64,000 bases of DNA from the NCBI GenBank assembly GCA_013396915.1, contig VWZL01002210.1:259613-323612 (forward strand), written 5' to 3'. How positions within the stretch are numbered: position 1 is the stretch's first letter; every line of letters starts with the position of its first letter. The translations under genes were made by a program, and so were the position numbers. Below are positions 49,926 through 61,561 of this stretch, piece by piece. The notes under the pieces were generated by a model that did not search any database, was not told the origin of the DNA, and saw only the letters and a program-made list of their open reading frames with translations. This stretch comes from Stercorarius parasiticus. Its lineage: Eukaryota; Chordata; Aves; Charadriiformes; Stercorariidae.

Positions 49926-50374
49926 TATATATCCTAATTCCTAATCATCCATCTCCATAAATCTGATTTCAGATGTAGTCAAATATCTATTCTCATCTTT
50001 TATAAGGCCACATATAACCCTTATTTAATGTATCCTCAATCCCCTTATACCCTTTCTAGGGGATAGGTTGCAAAGTTAAAGTTTCTTGCAGCAATGAGGA
50101 TACATCTAGAGCTCAGGACTGGGCTAGAGAACTAGTTTTGATTCAGAATTGCAATAAATTTTCTGGTTCTTTCCTGCTCTAGGGAGGAAGCAGCCTGCAA
50201 CTGAATTATAGCTGTGATGATAGCTATTTGCTTCTTCAAAACAACTTGCTGACCCAGAGACATTGTTCTCCTCAATGCCCTGTAATCTGTAGGTTTGCAG
50301 CACTGTCAGGGAATCAAGAAGTGCTTTATATTTTGTTGCTTCTCCACACAAGCCTGTCAGAATCATAATGATTA
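49926..50374. other. Unique DNA between two ancient CR1 fossils
   Basis: Nothing recognised. An 89-codon minus frame (50124-50393) has no known domain. Confidence 0.45.
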
Positions 50375-50580
50375 GCTCTTGAAAGGACCTCAAGAAGCTA
50401 GGTAGTCTATCCTTTTGTTCCAGGGTAAAATCAGCTGTACCAAAGCTTGTTTCTGTTATCTATTCTTAATAGCCTTCAGTCATGGAGATTCCATAACCTC
50501 CTTGAGCAATCTGTTCAATGCTTATTCAAATTTTAGCTTTGCAACCTTGCCTTCGTTTTATTCTATAATTCTTAGAAACA
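50375..50580 (-). mobile_element. Ancient CR1 3' fragment
   Basis: The antisense order GAAAGGACCTCAAGAAGCTA (50381-50400), GGTAGTCTATCCTTTTGTTC, CAGGGTAAAATCAGCTGTAC, then CATGGAGATTCCATAACCTC and GAGCAATCTGTTCAATGCTT is that of an old CR1 3' UTR and ORF2 terminus. The octamer tail is no longer visible. It is more diverged than the avian CR1s at 34 and 52 kb. Confidence 0.8.
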
Positions 50581-51401
50581 AGATTAAAAAATAATGTATG
50601 CTACTTCACACATTGCAGCAATTGAAAAACCTCTTAATGCTTCAGCATGTGAGATACTGATTATGCCTAACAAAAGTTTAGAGACAGAGCCTGGGGCTGA
50701 TTCTAAACACTTATGAGATCTATTTGATGTGAACTGTCCCAATGAAATCAAGATGACAGCTGATTATAAATATTTTATATTGTCATCTACCAATGTTTTT
50801 CACTGTAAAAGTTTTCAGTATTGAGCAGTATGCTAATTCTGAGGTACTTTCATGAATACAACTGGTCCTAGCTGGATCATGTGCAGGAAGTGGAACCAGA
50901 GCCTCTGAATCTAACCGAAAAAAACTATTAGAATGTGAGTCACATTCTTAGCTATATCCACTTGAAAGCATTAGTAAATTATAAAATCTCCTGTGTCTTC
51001 TCTTCCTAATCACTGGAAAGAGCCCAAAATGATGTTGCATGACCTCTTCAACTTAATGCTAGATATGTAAAAAAACAAGCCAACAAAACCCTATGGTTTT
51101 GGTGGTATCATATAAAGGTCAATATCAAATAAAGAGTCATAGGATATTCCACTGAGGCAAAGAAAGCTTCACCTCAGTTAGTTCCATGAGACCACACTCC
51201 AAGGATGAATACCTGTGCAGGTACCACAGGCCACCTGGCAAATCCTGACTCTTTACTGTAGCATTGTGTTTTCTGAAAACCTTCTTCTTGGGTTTCATTA
51301 AGTGCCATGAAGATTTCCACATTAAAAATTTAAAGAGTAGAATTCAAATACTAATTTTGGGGACCCACTTCTCCTGTTGAGTGTGTCATGTGTACCGTGA
51401 C
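50581..51401. other. Unique AT-rich non-coding DNA
   Basis: No gene or repeat recognised. Confidence 0.5.
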
Positions 51402-51930
51402 TGTTTTAAAGGCCATTTTAAGATCATTGAGTCCAACCATAAACCTAACACTGACAAATCCACCACCATGTCCCTAAGCCCCATGTCTACAATCTTAAAT
51501 ACCTCCAGGGATGGTGACTCAATCACTTCCCTGAAGAGCCTGTTCCAGTGCTTGATAACCCTTTTGGTGAAGAAATTTTTCCTAGTAGCCAATCTAAACC
51601 TCCCCTGGCATAATTTGAGGCTGTTTCCTCTTGTTCTATCACTTGTTACCTGGGAGACCGATACCCACCTTGCCACAAATTCTTTTTCGATGGTTGCTGA
51701 GAGTGGTAAGATCTCCCCTCAGCCTCCTTTTCTCCAGACTAAACAACACTGGTTCCCCCAGCTGCTCCTCATAAGACTTCTTCTCTAGACCCTTCAACAG
51801 GTTCTTTGCTTTTCTTTGGACACAGTCAAGCACCTCAATGTCTATCTTGTAGTGAGGGTCCCAAAACTAAACACAGTGACTGAGGTGTGGCCTCAGCAGT
51901 GCTGAGTACAGGCGCGTGATCACTTCCTTA
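51402..51930 (-). mobile_element. Older (outer) CR1, 3' part, interrupted by a younger CR1
   Basis: Antisense CR1 of the same subfamily as the copy at 61.56 kb; the UTR words CATAAACCTAACACTGACAA are the complement of those in that copy. Minus-strand ORF2 pieces include [20 protein letters not shown] (51560-51620), [13 protein letters not shown] (51700-51750) and KEVITRLYSALLRP (about 51890-51930). The 3' octamer tail is degenerate. The coding sequence stops at 51930 where the inner CR1 starts and resumes at 52738 in the same reading frame, so the two parts are one element split by a later insertion. Confidence 0.88.
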
Positions 51931-52737
51931 GTCATAGAATCATAGAATGATTTGGGTTGGAGGGGACCTCAAAGACCATCTAGTTCCAAGCCCCTGCCAT
52001 GGGCAGGGACACCTCCCACTAGGCCAGGTTACTCAGGGCCCATCCAACCTGGCCTTGAACACCTCCAGGGATGGGGTATCCACAACTTCCCTGGGCAACT
52101 TGTTCCAGTGCCTCACCACCCTCACAGTAAAGAATTTCTTACTAATATCTAATCCAAATCTCTCCTCTTTCAATTTAAAACCATTACCCCTCATCCTATA
52201 AAGAGTCTCTCATAAAGACCTCCTCCCCATCTTTCCTGTAGGCCCCCTTTAGGTACTGGAAGACTGCTATAGGGTGTCCCCGGAGACTTCTCTTCTCCAG
52301 GCTGAACAACCTCAACTCTGTCAGCCTGTCTTCATAGGAGAGGTGTTCAAGCCCTCTAATCATTTTTGTGGCCCTCCTCTGGACTTCCTCCAACAGGTCC
52401 ATGTCCTTCTTATACTGGGGGCTCCAGAGCTGGACACAGTACTCCAGGCGGGGTCTCACGAGAGTGGAGTAGANAGGATGTCATGCGGGACAGCATCAAT
52501 TGCTTTGCACAAGTCCAGGTAGATGATGTCAGTTACTTTTCCCTTATCCACCAACGCTGTAACCCTGTCATAGAAGGCTTTCAAACTTGTCAGACACAAT
52601 TTACCTTAAGTGAAGCCATGTTGGCTGTCACCTATCAATTCCTTATTTTCCGTGTGCCTTAGCATAGTTTCCAGGAGGAAACTCCATGATCTTGCCAGGC
52701 ACAGAGCTGAGAATGACTGGCCTGTAGTTCCCCAGAT
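51931..52737 (-). mobile_element. Younger (inner) CR1, with assembly gap
   Basis: Starts with the crisp antisense tail TCATAGAATCATAGAATG (51932-51949) and the GGGCAGGGACACCTCCCACT subfamily words. On the minus strand, from its 5' end: DLGNYRPV (about 52715-52737), QHGFT (about 52607-52621), [14 protein letters not shown] (52480-52522), then an N, then [13 protein letters not shown] (about 52425-52462) and [14 protein letters not shown] (about 52330-52370). Everything between the KAFD and LVRP blocks, including the FADD active site, is missing at the N. The spacing of two shared anchors in the 2.1-kb CR1 (634 bp) versus here (85 bp) puts the loss near 549 bp. It is 5'-truncated at the start of the reverse transcriptase. 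CTTCCTT flanks it on both sides (51923-51929 and 52738-52744). Confidence 0.9.
52474..52474. other. Assembly gap (N)
   Basis: A single N inside the inner CR1. By comparison with the CR1 at 2.1 kb about 0.55 kb of element is absent here, so the N stands for an unsized gap or a collapsed repeat rather than one unread base. Confidence 0.9.
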
Positions 52738-52965
52738 CTTCCTTTTTTCTGATCGCCACATGATTTCTGATACAAGCAAGGACGCTATTGGCCTTCTCGG
52801 CCATCTGGACACACTGACAGCTCATACTCAGCCAGCTGTCGACCAACAACCTCAGGTCCTTTTGCGCCAGGCAGCTTTCCAGCCACTCTTCCCCAAGCCT
52901 GTAGCATTGCATGGGGTTGTTGTGACCCATATGCATGACCTGGCATTTTGCGTACTGTTACGTTT
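52738..52965 (-). mobile_element. Older (outer) CR1, 5' part
   Basis: On the minus strand this encodes the stretch just downstream of the reverse-transcriptase catalytic core: YRLGEEWLESCLAQKDLRLL (about 52835-52895), WLSMSCQC and KANSVLACIRNHVAIR (about 52747-52795). In an intact CR1 this segment directly precedes the LYSALLRP segment that ends at 51930. It is truncated on its 5' side near 52965. Confidence 0.87.
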
Positions 52966-54993
52966 CCCTGTTCTGTGATGGGGCCATTGACAACACCTGG
53001 TTGGCGAGTGCGTAGCATCTTCAAGGCAGGTAAGGAAGGGAATAATCAGCCTGGTGTCCAGGAATTTTGAGACCAGTAGGGAGGAGAAGAAGAAATCTCT
53101 TTGAATTGTCTACTTGGTTCACAGGGCCTGGTAATGAGATGAAAGGGAACGAATAACTGACCTGCTTGGTCACAGAGATGGCTGCTTGCCTTATAAAATA
53201 ATGTGAATTATGATAAACACATTATCAGGGGTTGAGAGCAGAGGATACTTGTCATATATGGTCACTCTTCTTATACTCTTTGAGTCCTAGGGCTGATGAA
53301 ACCAGTTTTCTTCAAGACAAAGATCATAGCAAATTATCATCACAAGCTCTTTGCCAGGAGAAGTCTGATGCTAATGCTAATGATTTCTTCCTCCTCATTT
53401 GGATCATGTTGAGGTCATTGATATACTTTTTTGATAGCACAATCTGCTTACTTGTTCTTTTTTTCGTTGGCTTGCAATTTGGTATCATATGTGAATTTAA
53501 TACATATGTTATGCTTTAAATATGTTGGACATTTGTTCTTTGTTCTCTTATCTCTATAAAATGTTTTATTTGGTTCCCAAAATCAGACTATCAAAAGACA
53601 ACACTATCTTGGAAGATTGCATGTTGTGGACTGGTAGCTGCTGCTCACTTCTTAAAATCAAATAATTAGTCAGAGCCATACCTAATATAAATCAACAATT
53701 TTCCAGTAAATTTGGTAGTGGTTAATAATAGCTGGAGATCTTTCCTAGTTACTGTACACTTAGCACATTTATTAGATTATGTAGTGCTTCTAAATAAATG
53801 ATAGCAAGCTAATTGATGGCACATGATAAACTATTTTTTTTTTCCTGAAAGAATAAGCACATGATCATCTGAATCTGAAATTCATTTGGAAACTAACTTA
53901 CTGAGAAAACCATTGTAATGGGCTGGATTAGCTACTAATTCTTTAAAAAAAACCCAAAAAACAAAAAACAAAACACCACAAAAACACTTTGAAAGTTGCT
54001 GGGACAAAGTGGTAAAAAGACAAAATAGAGACTTGTCTCTAAGATGAACCAAATATCAGATTATGCTTTGTTAGACTTTTTTATGAGTTGTTAATGTGAC
54101 TGAGAGTCTATGTACTTTTTTTACTATCATGTCCACTAAATAAGGAAATATGACAAAATTTCTCATATAAATCACATTTAAATCATAAAGCATAAAATTT
54201 GTTCCTTCCAAAATTTATGTTGAAAAGACTGGAAGGAAAGGATTATGACTGAAGAAGGTCTGCAGACTTTGCAATTTTAGCAGTTATTTAACAGTGTTGT
54301 GTACTTTATCCTGTCTCTGACTCCTGCTAAGATGTGCATTTGATTTTTTCCTATTAGACTCATGAACAGTATAGGAAAAATGTCAAATTTACAAAGATAA
54401 AATTCATTTAGTTGGGTACACAATCATTCATCTTAATTATGTCGGACATTTTCACCATTATATAATCAGTTTCCCAGAAGAAGAGAAACTCACATTCTGT
54501 CTCCTTTAGGAATTCTTCATTGAAGGAGACTAGATATTTCAGTCCTCTGAGGCAGCTAATAGCGTAGTCGAAGCATCATGAAAAATAAAGAATAACAGCT
54601 TGCATTCATCAAGAATGGGGAAATACCAGACTGTCATGCCTGATAACCATAACTCCTAACACTGTTTTCTTCAAGGGTAGTAAAGTATAGCACATAGGAT
54701 TTTGAAGCAGGAGACATATAAACTTTTAACAAAAGACAGTTTTTTTATAGCTTTTCTACCTTCATTGAAATCAACAAGAATTTGTCTCACTGTTCTCCTC
54801 ATATAGGGGAACTATATTAGATATTTTTCTACTTCCTGTGAAGGATATTTTTGTTTATATTATGCAAATATGAAGAGATAATGAAACCACTAAAAGAATA
54901 TATTTTATATTCTAAGCATCTCGATCATCTGCATACAATACTAGTTGTAAGCAAAATAAGACACATTACCATATACTTAATATATAATAAAAT
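52966..54993. other. Unique AT-rich non-coding DNA
   Basis: No gene supported. An A-rich run lies at 53945-53985. Around 54575-54650 the words AAGCATCATGAAAAATAAAG and CATGCCTGATAACC faintly recall an old CR1 reverse-transcriptase start, too weak to annotate. Confidence 0.5.
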
Positions 54994-55047
54994 ACATTTA
55001 TACTATGTATATATACATTTATATAATGTATATATACATTTATATAA
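54994..55047. repeat. 21-bp AT-rich tandem repeat
   Basis: Two full copies (54994-55014 and 55015-55035) and a partial third of ACATTTATAnnATGTATATA-type sequence, differing at about one base (ACTATG versus ATAATG). Confidence 0.85.
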
Positions 55048-56167
55048 ACAAATAAAGAAATAAAAATAAACCCATTATTATTAGAATCAGCATTAACGTA
55101 GAATTGTCACACTTACACAATAAATATTTCACTATTCACAAAAGATTAAGTAAAACTGGTAACTCAAATGCCATCTCAGGTGAGACAACAAAGATGATCT
55201 ATCTCTGTCTTTCAATGGTCTTTTCCCCTCAAAGAATACAGCTAATAATACAGGAGAATGTAAGAACTTCATTTAAAAATTCCTCAATTTTTAGAGGTTA
55301 GAAGTTCAAAAGAAAATCTGAATCTTAGTAAATACTGTTACACGGTTACATATATTAGATTCATAAACTTTAGATTACAAAGTGTCTGTAAAAGTAGTAT
55401 GTCCCTCAAAACTGTTGCAACAAAAACAATATTCAAAAGAGTAGCAGAGTTAGGGAATAAAAACGTTACCTTCATGTACTGTCCTTAGATCAGAGATCAT
55501 TGCTGAACGTATATCTTACATAGACTATCCCAAACTACAACTCAAGCTAAAAGAAAAATATCTCCTGCTTTAATCTTTCCTTGTTTTCCGCAGAATGAAA
55601 AGTTTCTTTTAATTAAACTACTCAGGAAGGTAAGTGTAAATGACCTACAAACAATTTTGATTATTAAAAGATTGACTGATTCTGAAATGACAGGAAGTTG
55701 AAGCTGAATATGCCTCCGTATCCCATGAGTAGATCAACCATTTTTCTTTCTGTCCTTTCTCTTTATCTGTGTGCTCTGTGAGGCAAAGGCCTTCTTTTGA
55801 CATGTAGACAAAGTAACACTTCATAGTTTGGTTTGAGGAAAAACATTTGTAGCAGTATTGAGAATGATGATGATGCAGCTAAGACAGAGGCTCTGAACAA
55901 ATTCAATGCCCAAATATAGACAATTGTCATCAGAGAATTGGGCTACATTTCAGTAACAACGCTGGCACAGTAGTTGCCAGCGAGCTCGTAACTGCTTCAT
56001 TACCCATGCTTGACCTCTTGTGATGAATATGCTGAACCATTGTCAAATGACAGATTCAGATGGCAAGGGAACAAGCAAAATAATTTCTTTCCTGAATTAA
56101 ATTTTTCATCAGAATTGTAATTAAAAATAAAAACAAAAAATGCCACTGGGGGTTGAACAAGCTCAAA
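55048..56167. other. Unique AT-rich non-coding DNA
   Basis: No gene or clear repeat recognised. Confidence 0.5.
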
Positions 56168-56216
56168 CTAAGTGCCAAATTCTGATCTACTGTCAATTGA
56201 GTTGCTCTGGCTTCAT
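56168..56216. repeat. Fragment of an old amniote repeat
   Basis: GTGCCAAATTCTGATCTACT followed by CAATTGAGTTGCTCTGGC recalls one arm of an old palindromic amniote repeat (GCCAAATTCTGATCTCAGTT type). Short and tentative. Confidence 0.35.
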
Positions 56217-56695
56217 AGTGAGCTGAAATGTGAATTTTTCCTCAGGCATATAGAAATATATTTTACTTTCTTCACATACGATCATTCTAGTCAATAGCTC
56301 TATTGTGATGTTCAAAACATTATTTCTAAGGATAGAATTACTTAATGAATACTTACCTGTTGTTTTTTTTTTTCCAAGTCAAAATAGTGTTTCATTCAAG
56401 AAGTACCAAAACATGTCATTGTCTTTAAATAAATTTTACTTTTTCATTATTTTTTTTCCTTTTTAAAATGGTCCAACTTACAAAAGAGATATATTTTAAA
56501 TACTTCCCAAATTAAATGAGATTTTTCCTGATGATTAAAAGAATTTACATTGAACTGAAATAATCTTTTCATATTTTTGCTTTCTAGAAGTAGGTACCTT
56601 GGTTTACTTATTTCAGTTGACTATTAAACTGAAAACGTCCTCTGCACCCTTTTCCAGTTGTCACTTAGTACTTCAAAGCTGTTCAAGAAAATTAA
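56217..56695. other. Unique AT-rich DNA
   Basis: No gene recognised. T-runs at about 56366-56375 and 56448-56458. Confidence 0.5.
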
Positions 56696-56833
56696 AAAAC
56701 AAACAAACAAACAAACAAACAAAACCAGCCAAGCAACCCAACAAAAAGAAAGCAAACAAACAAACAAACAAAACCAGCCAAGCAACCCAACAAAAAGAAA
56801 ACAGAAAAAAAAACAAAAAAACAAAAAAAAACC
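56696..56833. repeat. (AAAC)n array with a duplicated 49-bp unit
   Basis: Runs of AAAC are followed by CCAGCCAAGCAACCCAACAA at 56725 and again at 56774. The period is 49 bp and the two copies look identical across the shared part. An A-rich tail follows. The Lys/Asn/Gln/Thr-rich and Phe/Leu/Cys-rich frames on the two strands are artefacts of the repeat. Confidence 0.93.
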
Positions 56834-57483
56834 CCAGATGAGCATGTAATATATAATCAGACACTTTGTGCTAAGAATTTGTCTGGTTGTGAAATGGTAA
56901 CTGTTACAAGATATGGACAGGCAAGTTTGATTTTTTAAGACAGATCACTGGAGCTGAAATTTGCAGTGGTTGCATCTAAACTGTGGAAATCTGGAATATT
57001 ACGAAGCTAAGTCGAGGAATGTTCTCTAACCATGTCGTGACCCTACATTTGAAATGGGTTTGCACATGCATAAACGCCATTTCATCTTCTTCTACATGGG
57101 CAAACCTAGGTTCCTATGAACTTCCTATGAAGTCTGACAGAAAGATAGTTCTGATACATCCAGCTTAATCCCCAAACTAAATGCCCAGGCAATTAGTATC
57201 CAGACGAAACAGTAGTGCACACTCAGTTGCTCCAGGTTAACACAGCCTTGGGAAAATGGGATAAGTAGGGATCTATAGTAAATTTGATCTTTCTTTACTA
57301 GCAGTACGTGGATTCTGGACAACTACTTTAGGTTAGATGACTTCAGGGGGACTAAAGCTAAGTGGAATTAATTGTATGTAGATTCTCAGTTTGTAGCTAA
57401 CTCAAGATACAGGAAGTTAATTCCCCTCTTCATTAATTTAAGCTTTAACTTCCTATCCCATCCTTATACTGTCCTTCCTCTTT
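56834..57483. other. Unique non-coding DNA
   Basis: No gene or repeat recognised. Confidence 0.5.
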
Positions 57484-57587
57484 ATACTATCATCTCTTTG
57501 AGACAAAGTGCATCTTATTATATATTAGCACAGTACATGGAAGAATAGGGTCTCAATCTTGATAAGGACCTTGGTGCACAAGAGTAG
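57484..57587 (+). mobile_element. Ancient amniote SINE/LINE-tail fossil
   Basis: CATCTCTTTGAGACAAAGTG (57491-57510), then TTAGCACAGTACATGG, then AGGGTCTCAATCTTGATAAG follow the order of a widespread old amniote tail (AAGCTCTTTGGGGCAGGGA, TACAGTGCCTAGCACA, GGGTCCTGATCCTGATTGG). Recognised by word order only. Confidence 0.6.
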
Positions 57588-58459
57588 TAAGAGTGATTAA
57601 CCAAATGTAAACTTGAATGTTAACAGAGGTTAGCTTTTGAATTACCAAATAGCCCACCAAAAGGTACATGTTCAAAATCCAGGTTTGGTTTAACAAGAAG
57701 TTTTACAACACACCAGACTGCTGAATTCTTGTTCTGTTAATTTTTTAAAAATTGAACCTGCCAAGATTTAATTACATGTATAGGTTAACACCTCCTGGAG
57801 ACATTGTGGCTCTTTCTAATGAATCAGAGGACACTTAGAATATGCTACCATGTGTGTCAAGCCTGGTTTCTTTTTTGTCCTTCTCCTTCTTCCTTGTAGA
57901 GTACAGAATAACTTGGCTTTGCTCTTTACAAGACTAGAGCAAAATGATCCAGAGCGATCATCTGTGTTTTACTTTGACATCAGAGAGGAAAATGTGTATT
58001 TGCAAAACCACTAGTGGTGATTCATTTACATTTACAGTAATAATACCTTGCATATTGCAAGCTACTAGAAATGTCAAACAGATAAAATACTTGTGAAACA
58101 ATTCTCAACTAGAAAGTGTAATAAAATCTTAAAAGTAAGTTTGGTTCTGTCTGGTCAGAGGTTCAAATTATGTTTCTTCACTGAAGGCTCCATTAAGGTT
58201 CCACTTCACCTAATAATCTCATGGTATGTATCAAACTTTGTTTAATTGTAGATCTTTTGCAGCTTGCTTGCTTCAGAGTTAGTCTTCTAACTTATTAGAG
58301 TTAAGAATATTTCTTTCTTTATATGGAGGAAATGTACTATACAAACACAAATGCAGCTCCTCTGAGAAAAGGTTTGATGAGACATGAAATGACTTACAGG
58401 TCTGTAAAACTAAAGTGTACTAGGTAAATTAGTAGATGAAGAAGATGTAGTTGTTATGT
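57588..58459. other. Unique AT-rich non-coding DNA
   Basis: No gene or repeat recognised. Confidence 0.5.
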
Positions 58460-59505
58460 GCATAAATATAGAATACTGGAAGAAATCAGTATGGCTTTTG
58501 GAAAAAGAAGTCTTGCCTCACTTACCTTGTCAAGCAGTCAACAAGCTTGACAATAGGGTCAATCCCATTGAAATGCATTGTTAGATTACCAAAAGGCTTT
58601 TGACAAGGAAAGAATGTTAGAAAAACTTTAGCAGGCATTAGCTGAGAATAAAGGTCCCTGCATGGTTACAAGATAGAAAATAGAACGTACGGATAAATGA
58701 TCAATTTTCATATTGGAGAGAGTTCACAGGGGAGGTCCAAAACAATCTGTGCAAGATATGCTGATTTCACCTTTGGCAACAGTGAAATGACAAATTTTCT
58801 GATGATACTGTTTTGTTCATGATAGTAAGTACAAGGACTGTCTGTGAAAAGTCATGAAAAGTTGTTACAATACTGATGGGCAACAAATTCATTAATAAGT
58901 GAAACTCATTAAAAACAAATTTAAAACAATATACATAAATAAATAAGCACTTCACTTTACATACAAAATGATGTGTTCTGACTTGATCAATATAACTCAA
59001 CTTGAGATCTGGGGGTTAAGATAAATTGTTCTATATGAACATTTGTTCAGTATTTAGTAGCAAACAATTGTAAAGTTAAAAATTATTTGAAAGTCATAGA
59101 GAACTATTATACCACAGTATAAAGAATTAGATCACTATATGAATGTACATGCTGGATTCCTAAATGTCAAAAGAGGTATATTACAATGGAAAGTTTCAGA
59201 AGAAGGAAATAAGGGAAATGTATGAAATCACTTGTGAGGAATGACTTAAGCCACAACTAAATAAACTTGGAGTCTTCATTATGAACAAAATATGAGTAAA
59301 GGAAGACTTGACAGAGGTTTATAGGGTCAAGACGGGCACGGAAAATATGGGCAAGGGGGCAAGAAGAGTAGGGATTGATTTTCCATTGCTTTTTCCAACA
59401 TAAGAATGAAGAGACATTAGATGAATCCAGGAGGAGACATGTTCAAAAAAGATCTTTCTTCTAGTTTAGACTGGCCACTGAAATTTCAACACGTACCTGT
59501 ATGAG
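58460..59505 (+). mobile_element. Ancient CR1-like LINE fossil with readable RT motifs
   Basis: A heavily decayed reverse transcriptase on the plus strand. In order: SMAFGKRSLASLT (about 58487-58525; family HGFRKGKSCLTNL), LDYQKAFDKERMLE (58581-58622), and FSDDTVLF (58795-58818; family FADDTKL), here in a different frame from KAFD. The 214-bp spacing between these motifs is near the family's. The 3' region continues with GAATGACTTAAGCCACAACT (59240) and TAAGAATGAAGAGACATTAG (59401-59420; family CAAGAACNAGGGGACATCA), then GAGACATGTTCAAAAAAG. Multiple stops and frameshifts show a very old, dead copy. The 3' end near 59505 is approximate. Confidence 0.78.
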
Positions 59506-60658
59506 TCCAAATTCAGAGGAAATCATTCAATAGTTCAATAGTTCTGTCACCAATACAGACTTCAACAGTCATCAGTCAGACCCATGGAATGACAAAGTAA
59601 TTGTGTCCACTGTGATGCCTATAGATTAGATTTTTGATTTTGATTTTTTTTATGAAAGTCACTTCTATTTTATCATGGTAAGGACTGCTGGATTTGTTGT
59701 GTCATTACTAGCATTTTTCTTTGTTTTTCTTTTGTTTCCAAGTAGATGATTTCAATCCAGATATCAAATATATCAATGCTGTACATATCTTTGTCTCCTG
59801 CTTTACATGTATAACACATTAATGTAGCACAATTTGTTAGGATCTGCAGATACTCCTGTACTAACAGGAGCAATATTAATGCAAATAAAAATACTAGTAA
59901 TATGTTAAGATCATGCTTATTTTATTTCCTCCTCTTCTGCTTTACCTCAATACCTCTCTGCACATAAACTTTCATTTTTAGGAACTACAAAATAGTTTTA
60001 TTAATTGCTACAGTGCCACAGTATTGTGCAGAAACTCCTTAGTTTGCAGACGAATAATTCCATTGTGATGTGAAAAAGGTAATCTGGAGATTCTTGAATT
60101 TAATGCCCTCCTGACACTGTCTATATGCATAATTTTGGTCTACATTGAATTGCCACAGCTAGCTACCTAATTGTTCTCCAAGGGGGAAATGCTGGTCCTC
60201 AAAACCTCGATCAAAAATATAATAAAAGGAAATAAACAGATTATGTAACTCTAACTATGCTACCCAATCTCTTTAATTGCTTTAAGTCAGTTCATGACAT
60301 ATTTCAGACTAACCAAAGATTATTTCAATTACCTTTGCTATACTTTCCATAATGCAATGAGAAGATATAAGAACAAAAAAGGAAAACAAGCAAAGCCCCT
60401 CCACATGCACAATTTTAGAAATCTCAGATTTTTTGGAAGAGTCCATAAGTGTTCATACAGAGGCTGTTTTTGCAAAGATAAAGCAACACTGGTTGTTGGT
60501 GACTTTTTTCCACTTCTTCTTCTTACTCTTAAAATTGCTTTCTTGCTGGTGAGTCATTTTGGAGACAGCATGATGAAATGGACTGTAAATTAGCTGCAGA
60601 ATAAGTATTCTCAACTTGTCTATGCCACTGACTGCTTTAAGCCAGTAACTGAAGATCC
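59506..60658. other. Unique AT-rich non-coding DNA
   Basis: No gene supported. A 99-codon plus frame (60294-60593) has no recognisable domain or splice context. Confidence 0.5.
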
Positions 60659-60850
60659 TGGGGCCAGATTCTGGTCTTGTGCACACCATCCAAAGTTATG
60701 ACCAATTTTGTTTTATGAACTCAATGAATATCTGACCCTTGCTGTCTTTTGGTAAAATAACAATGATAATAGTTATTTACCGACCTCCAAGAGTGTTGTA
60801 AGAAATAATCCATTAGTATTTTTATTGTGCCTTGGAGTTACTTATTATTC
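60659..60850 (+). mobile_element. Possible MIR/L2-like fossil
   Basis: GGGGCCAGATTCTGGTCTTG (60660) starts a stretch that continues with TGTCTTTTGGTAAAATAACA (60743-60762), ATAGTTATTTACCGACCTCC and GTGTTGTAAGAAATAATCCA. That is the order of a MIR/L2-type 3' region (TCTGTAAAATGGGGATAATA, TACCTACCTC, GTTGTTGTGAGGATTAA). The first 30 bases may belong to a separate palindromic repeat. Confidence 0.5.
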
Positions 60851-61561
60851 ACAGAGGATTTTCAGAATACTGTATCTCAACACCTGCACTGTGAAACCTC
60901 AGTATAATCAATGAAGCAAGACTGGCATGTAATTGAAGGGTATAAACATGACAGTAGAAAAGAGAAAAGATAGTTTAGGGTTAAATTGGATAATCTTGAA
61001 CAAAGAAAAGAGTAGACTGACTATAAGGAAACATCCCAGAAGACAAGGCACTCTTTCAGACTGTAAAATAGTCTATCTGGCCAGATGCCATACATCCTGT
61101 ATTTGAGCTTTTAAATGCTTAAGCTGAGCAAACTACTTCTAATATACATTTTAAAAAAGAAAGCAGTAACAGCAGAAAGATGGAGAAGATAATTAGAGGT
61201 CAGAAAACTGTACTTGGTTAGTGCCAATCCTGACATAACCCAAATGCAAACCCTCTGTAAAAGAGAGTACAATGAAAAGGATACATGGGAGAGGAACATC
61301 AGCTGTTAACTTAATGTGTCAATACTCACTCTACCAATGCAAAACTATGCAAAAACTCAGAAAGTCTTGACCTCAGCTGTTCCACCATAATTCCATATTT
61401 TAGCACATCCCATAATTTGGGCAGCACTGAAGCCAATGTGGGGGGAAAAAAAAAAAGGTATATTGGTTTTAGAGGGTCTTGTGTTCTTTACATGATGTGT
61501 GAACAGCAAAACACACCTGCACTTCATTTCTGTTGATTTCAATGGTCTGACTTTTCCCCCT
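60851..61561. other. Unique non-coding DNA
   Basis: No gene recognised. A poly-A run lies at 61446-61455. Confidence 0.5.

Noticed and set aside
54540..54680. Faint similarity to the start of an old CR1 reverse transcriptase
   Set aside because: Too few matching words and no catalytic motif.
56599..56864. Lys/Asn/Gln-rich and Cys/Phe/Leu-rich frames on opposite strands
   Set aside because: Both are translations of an AAAC microsatellite.
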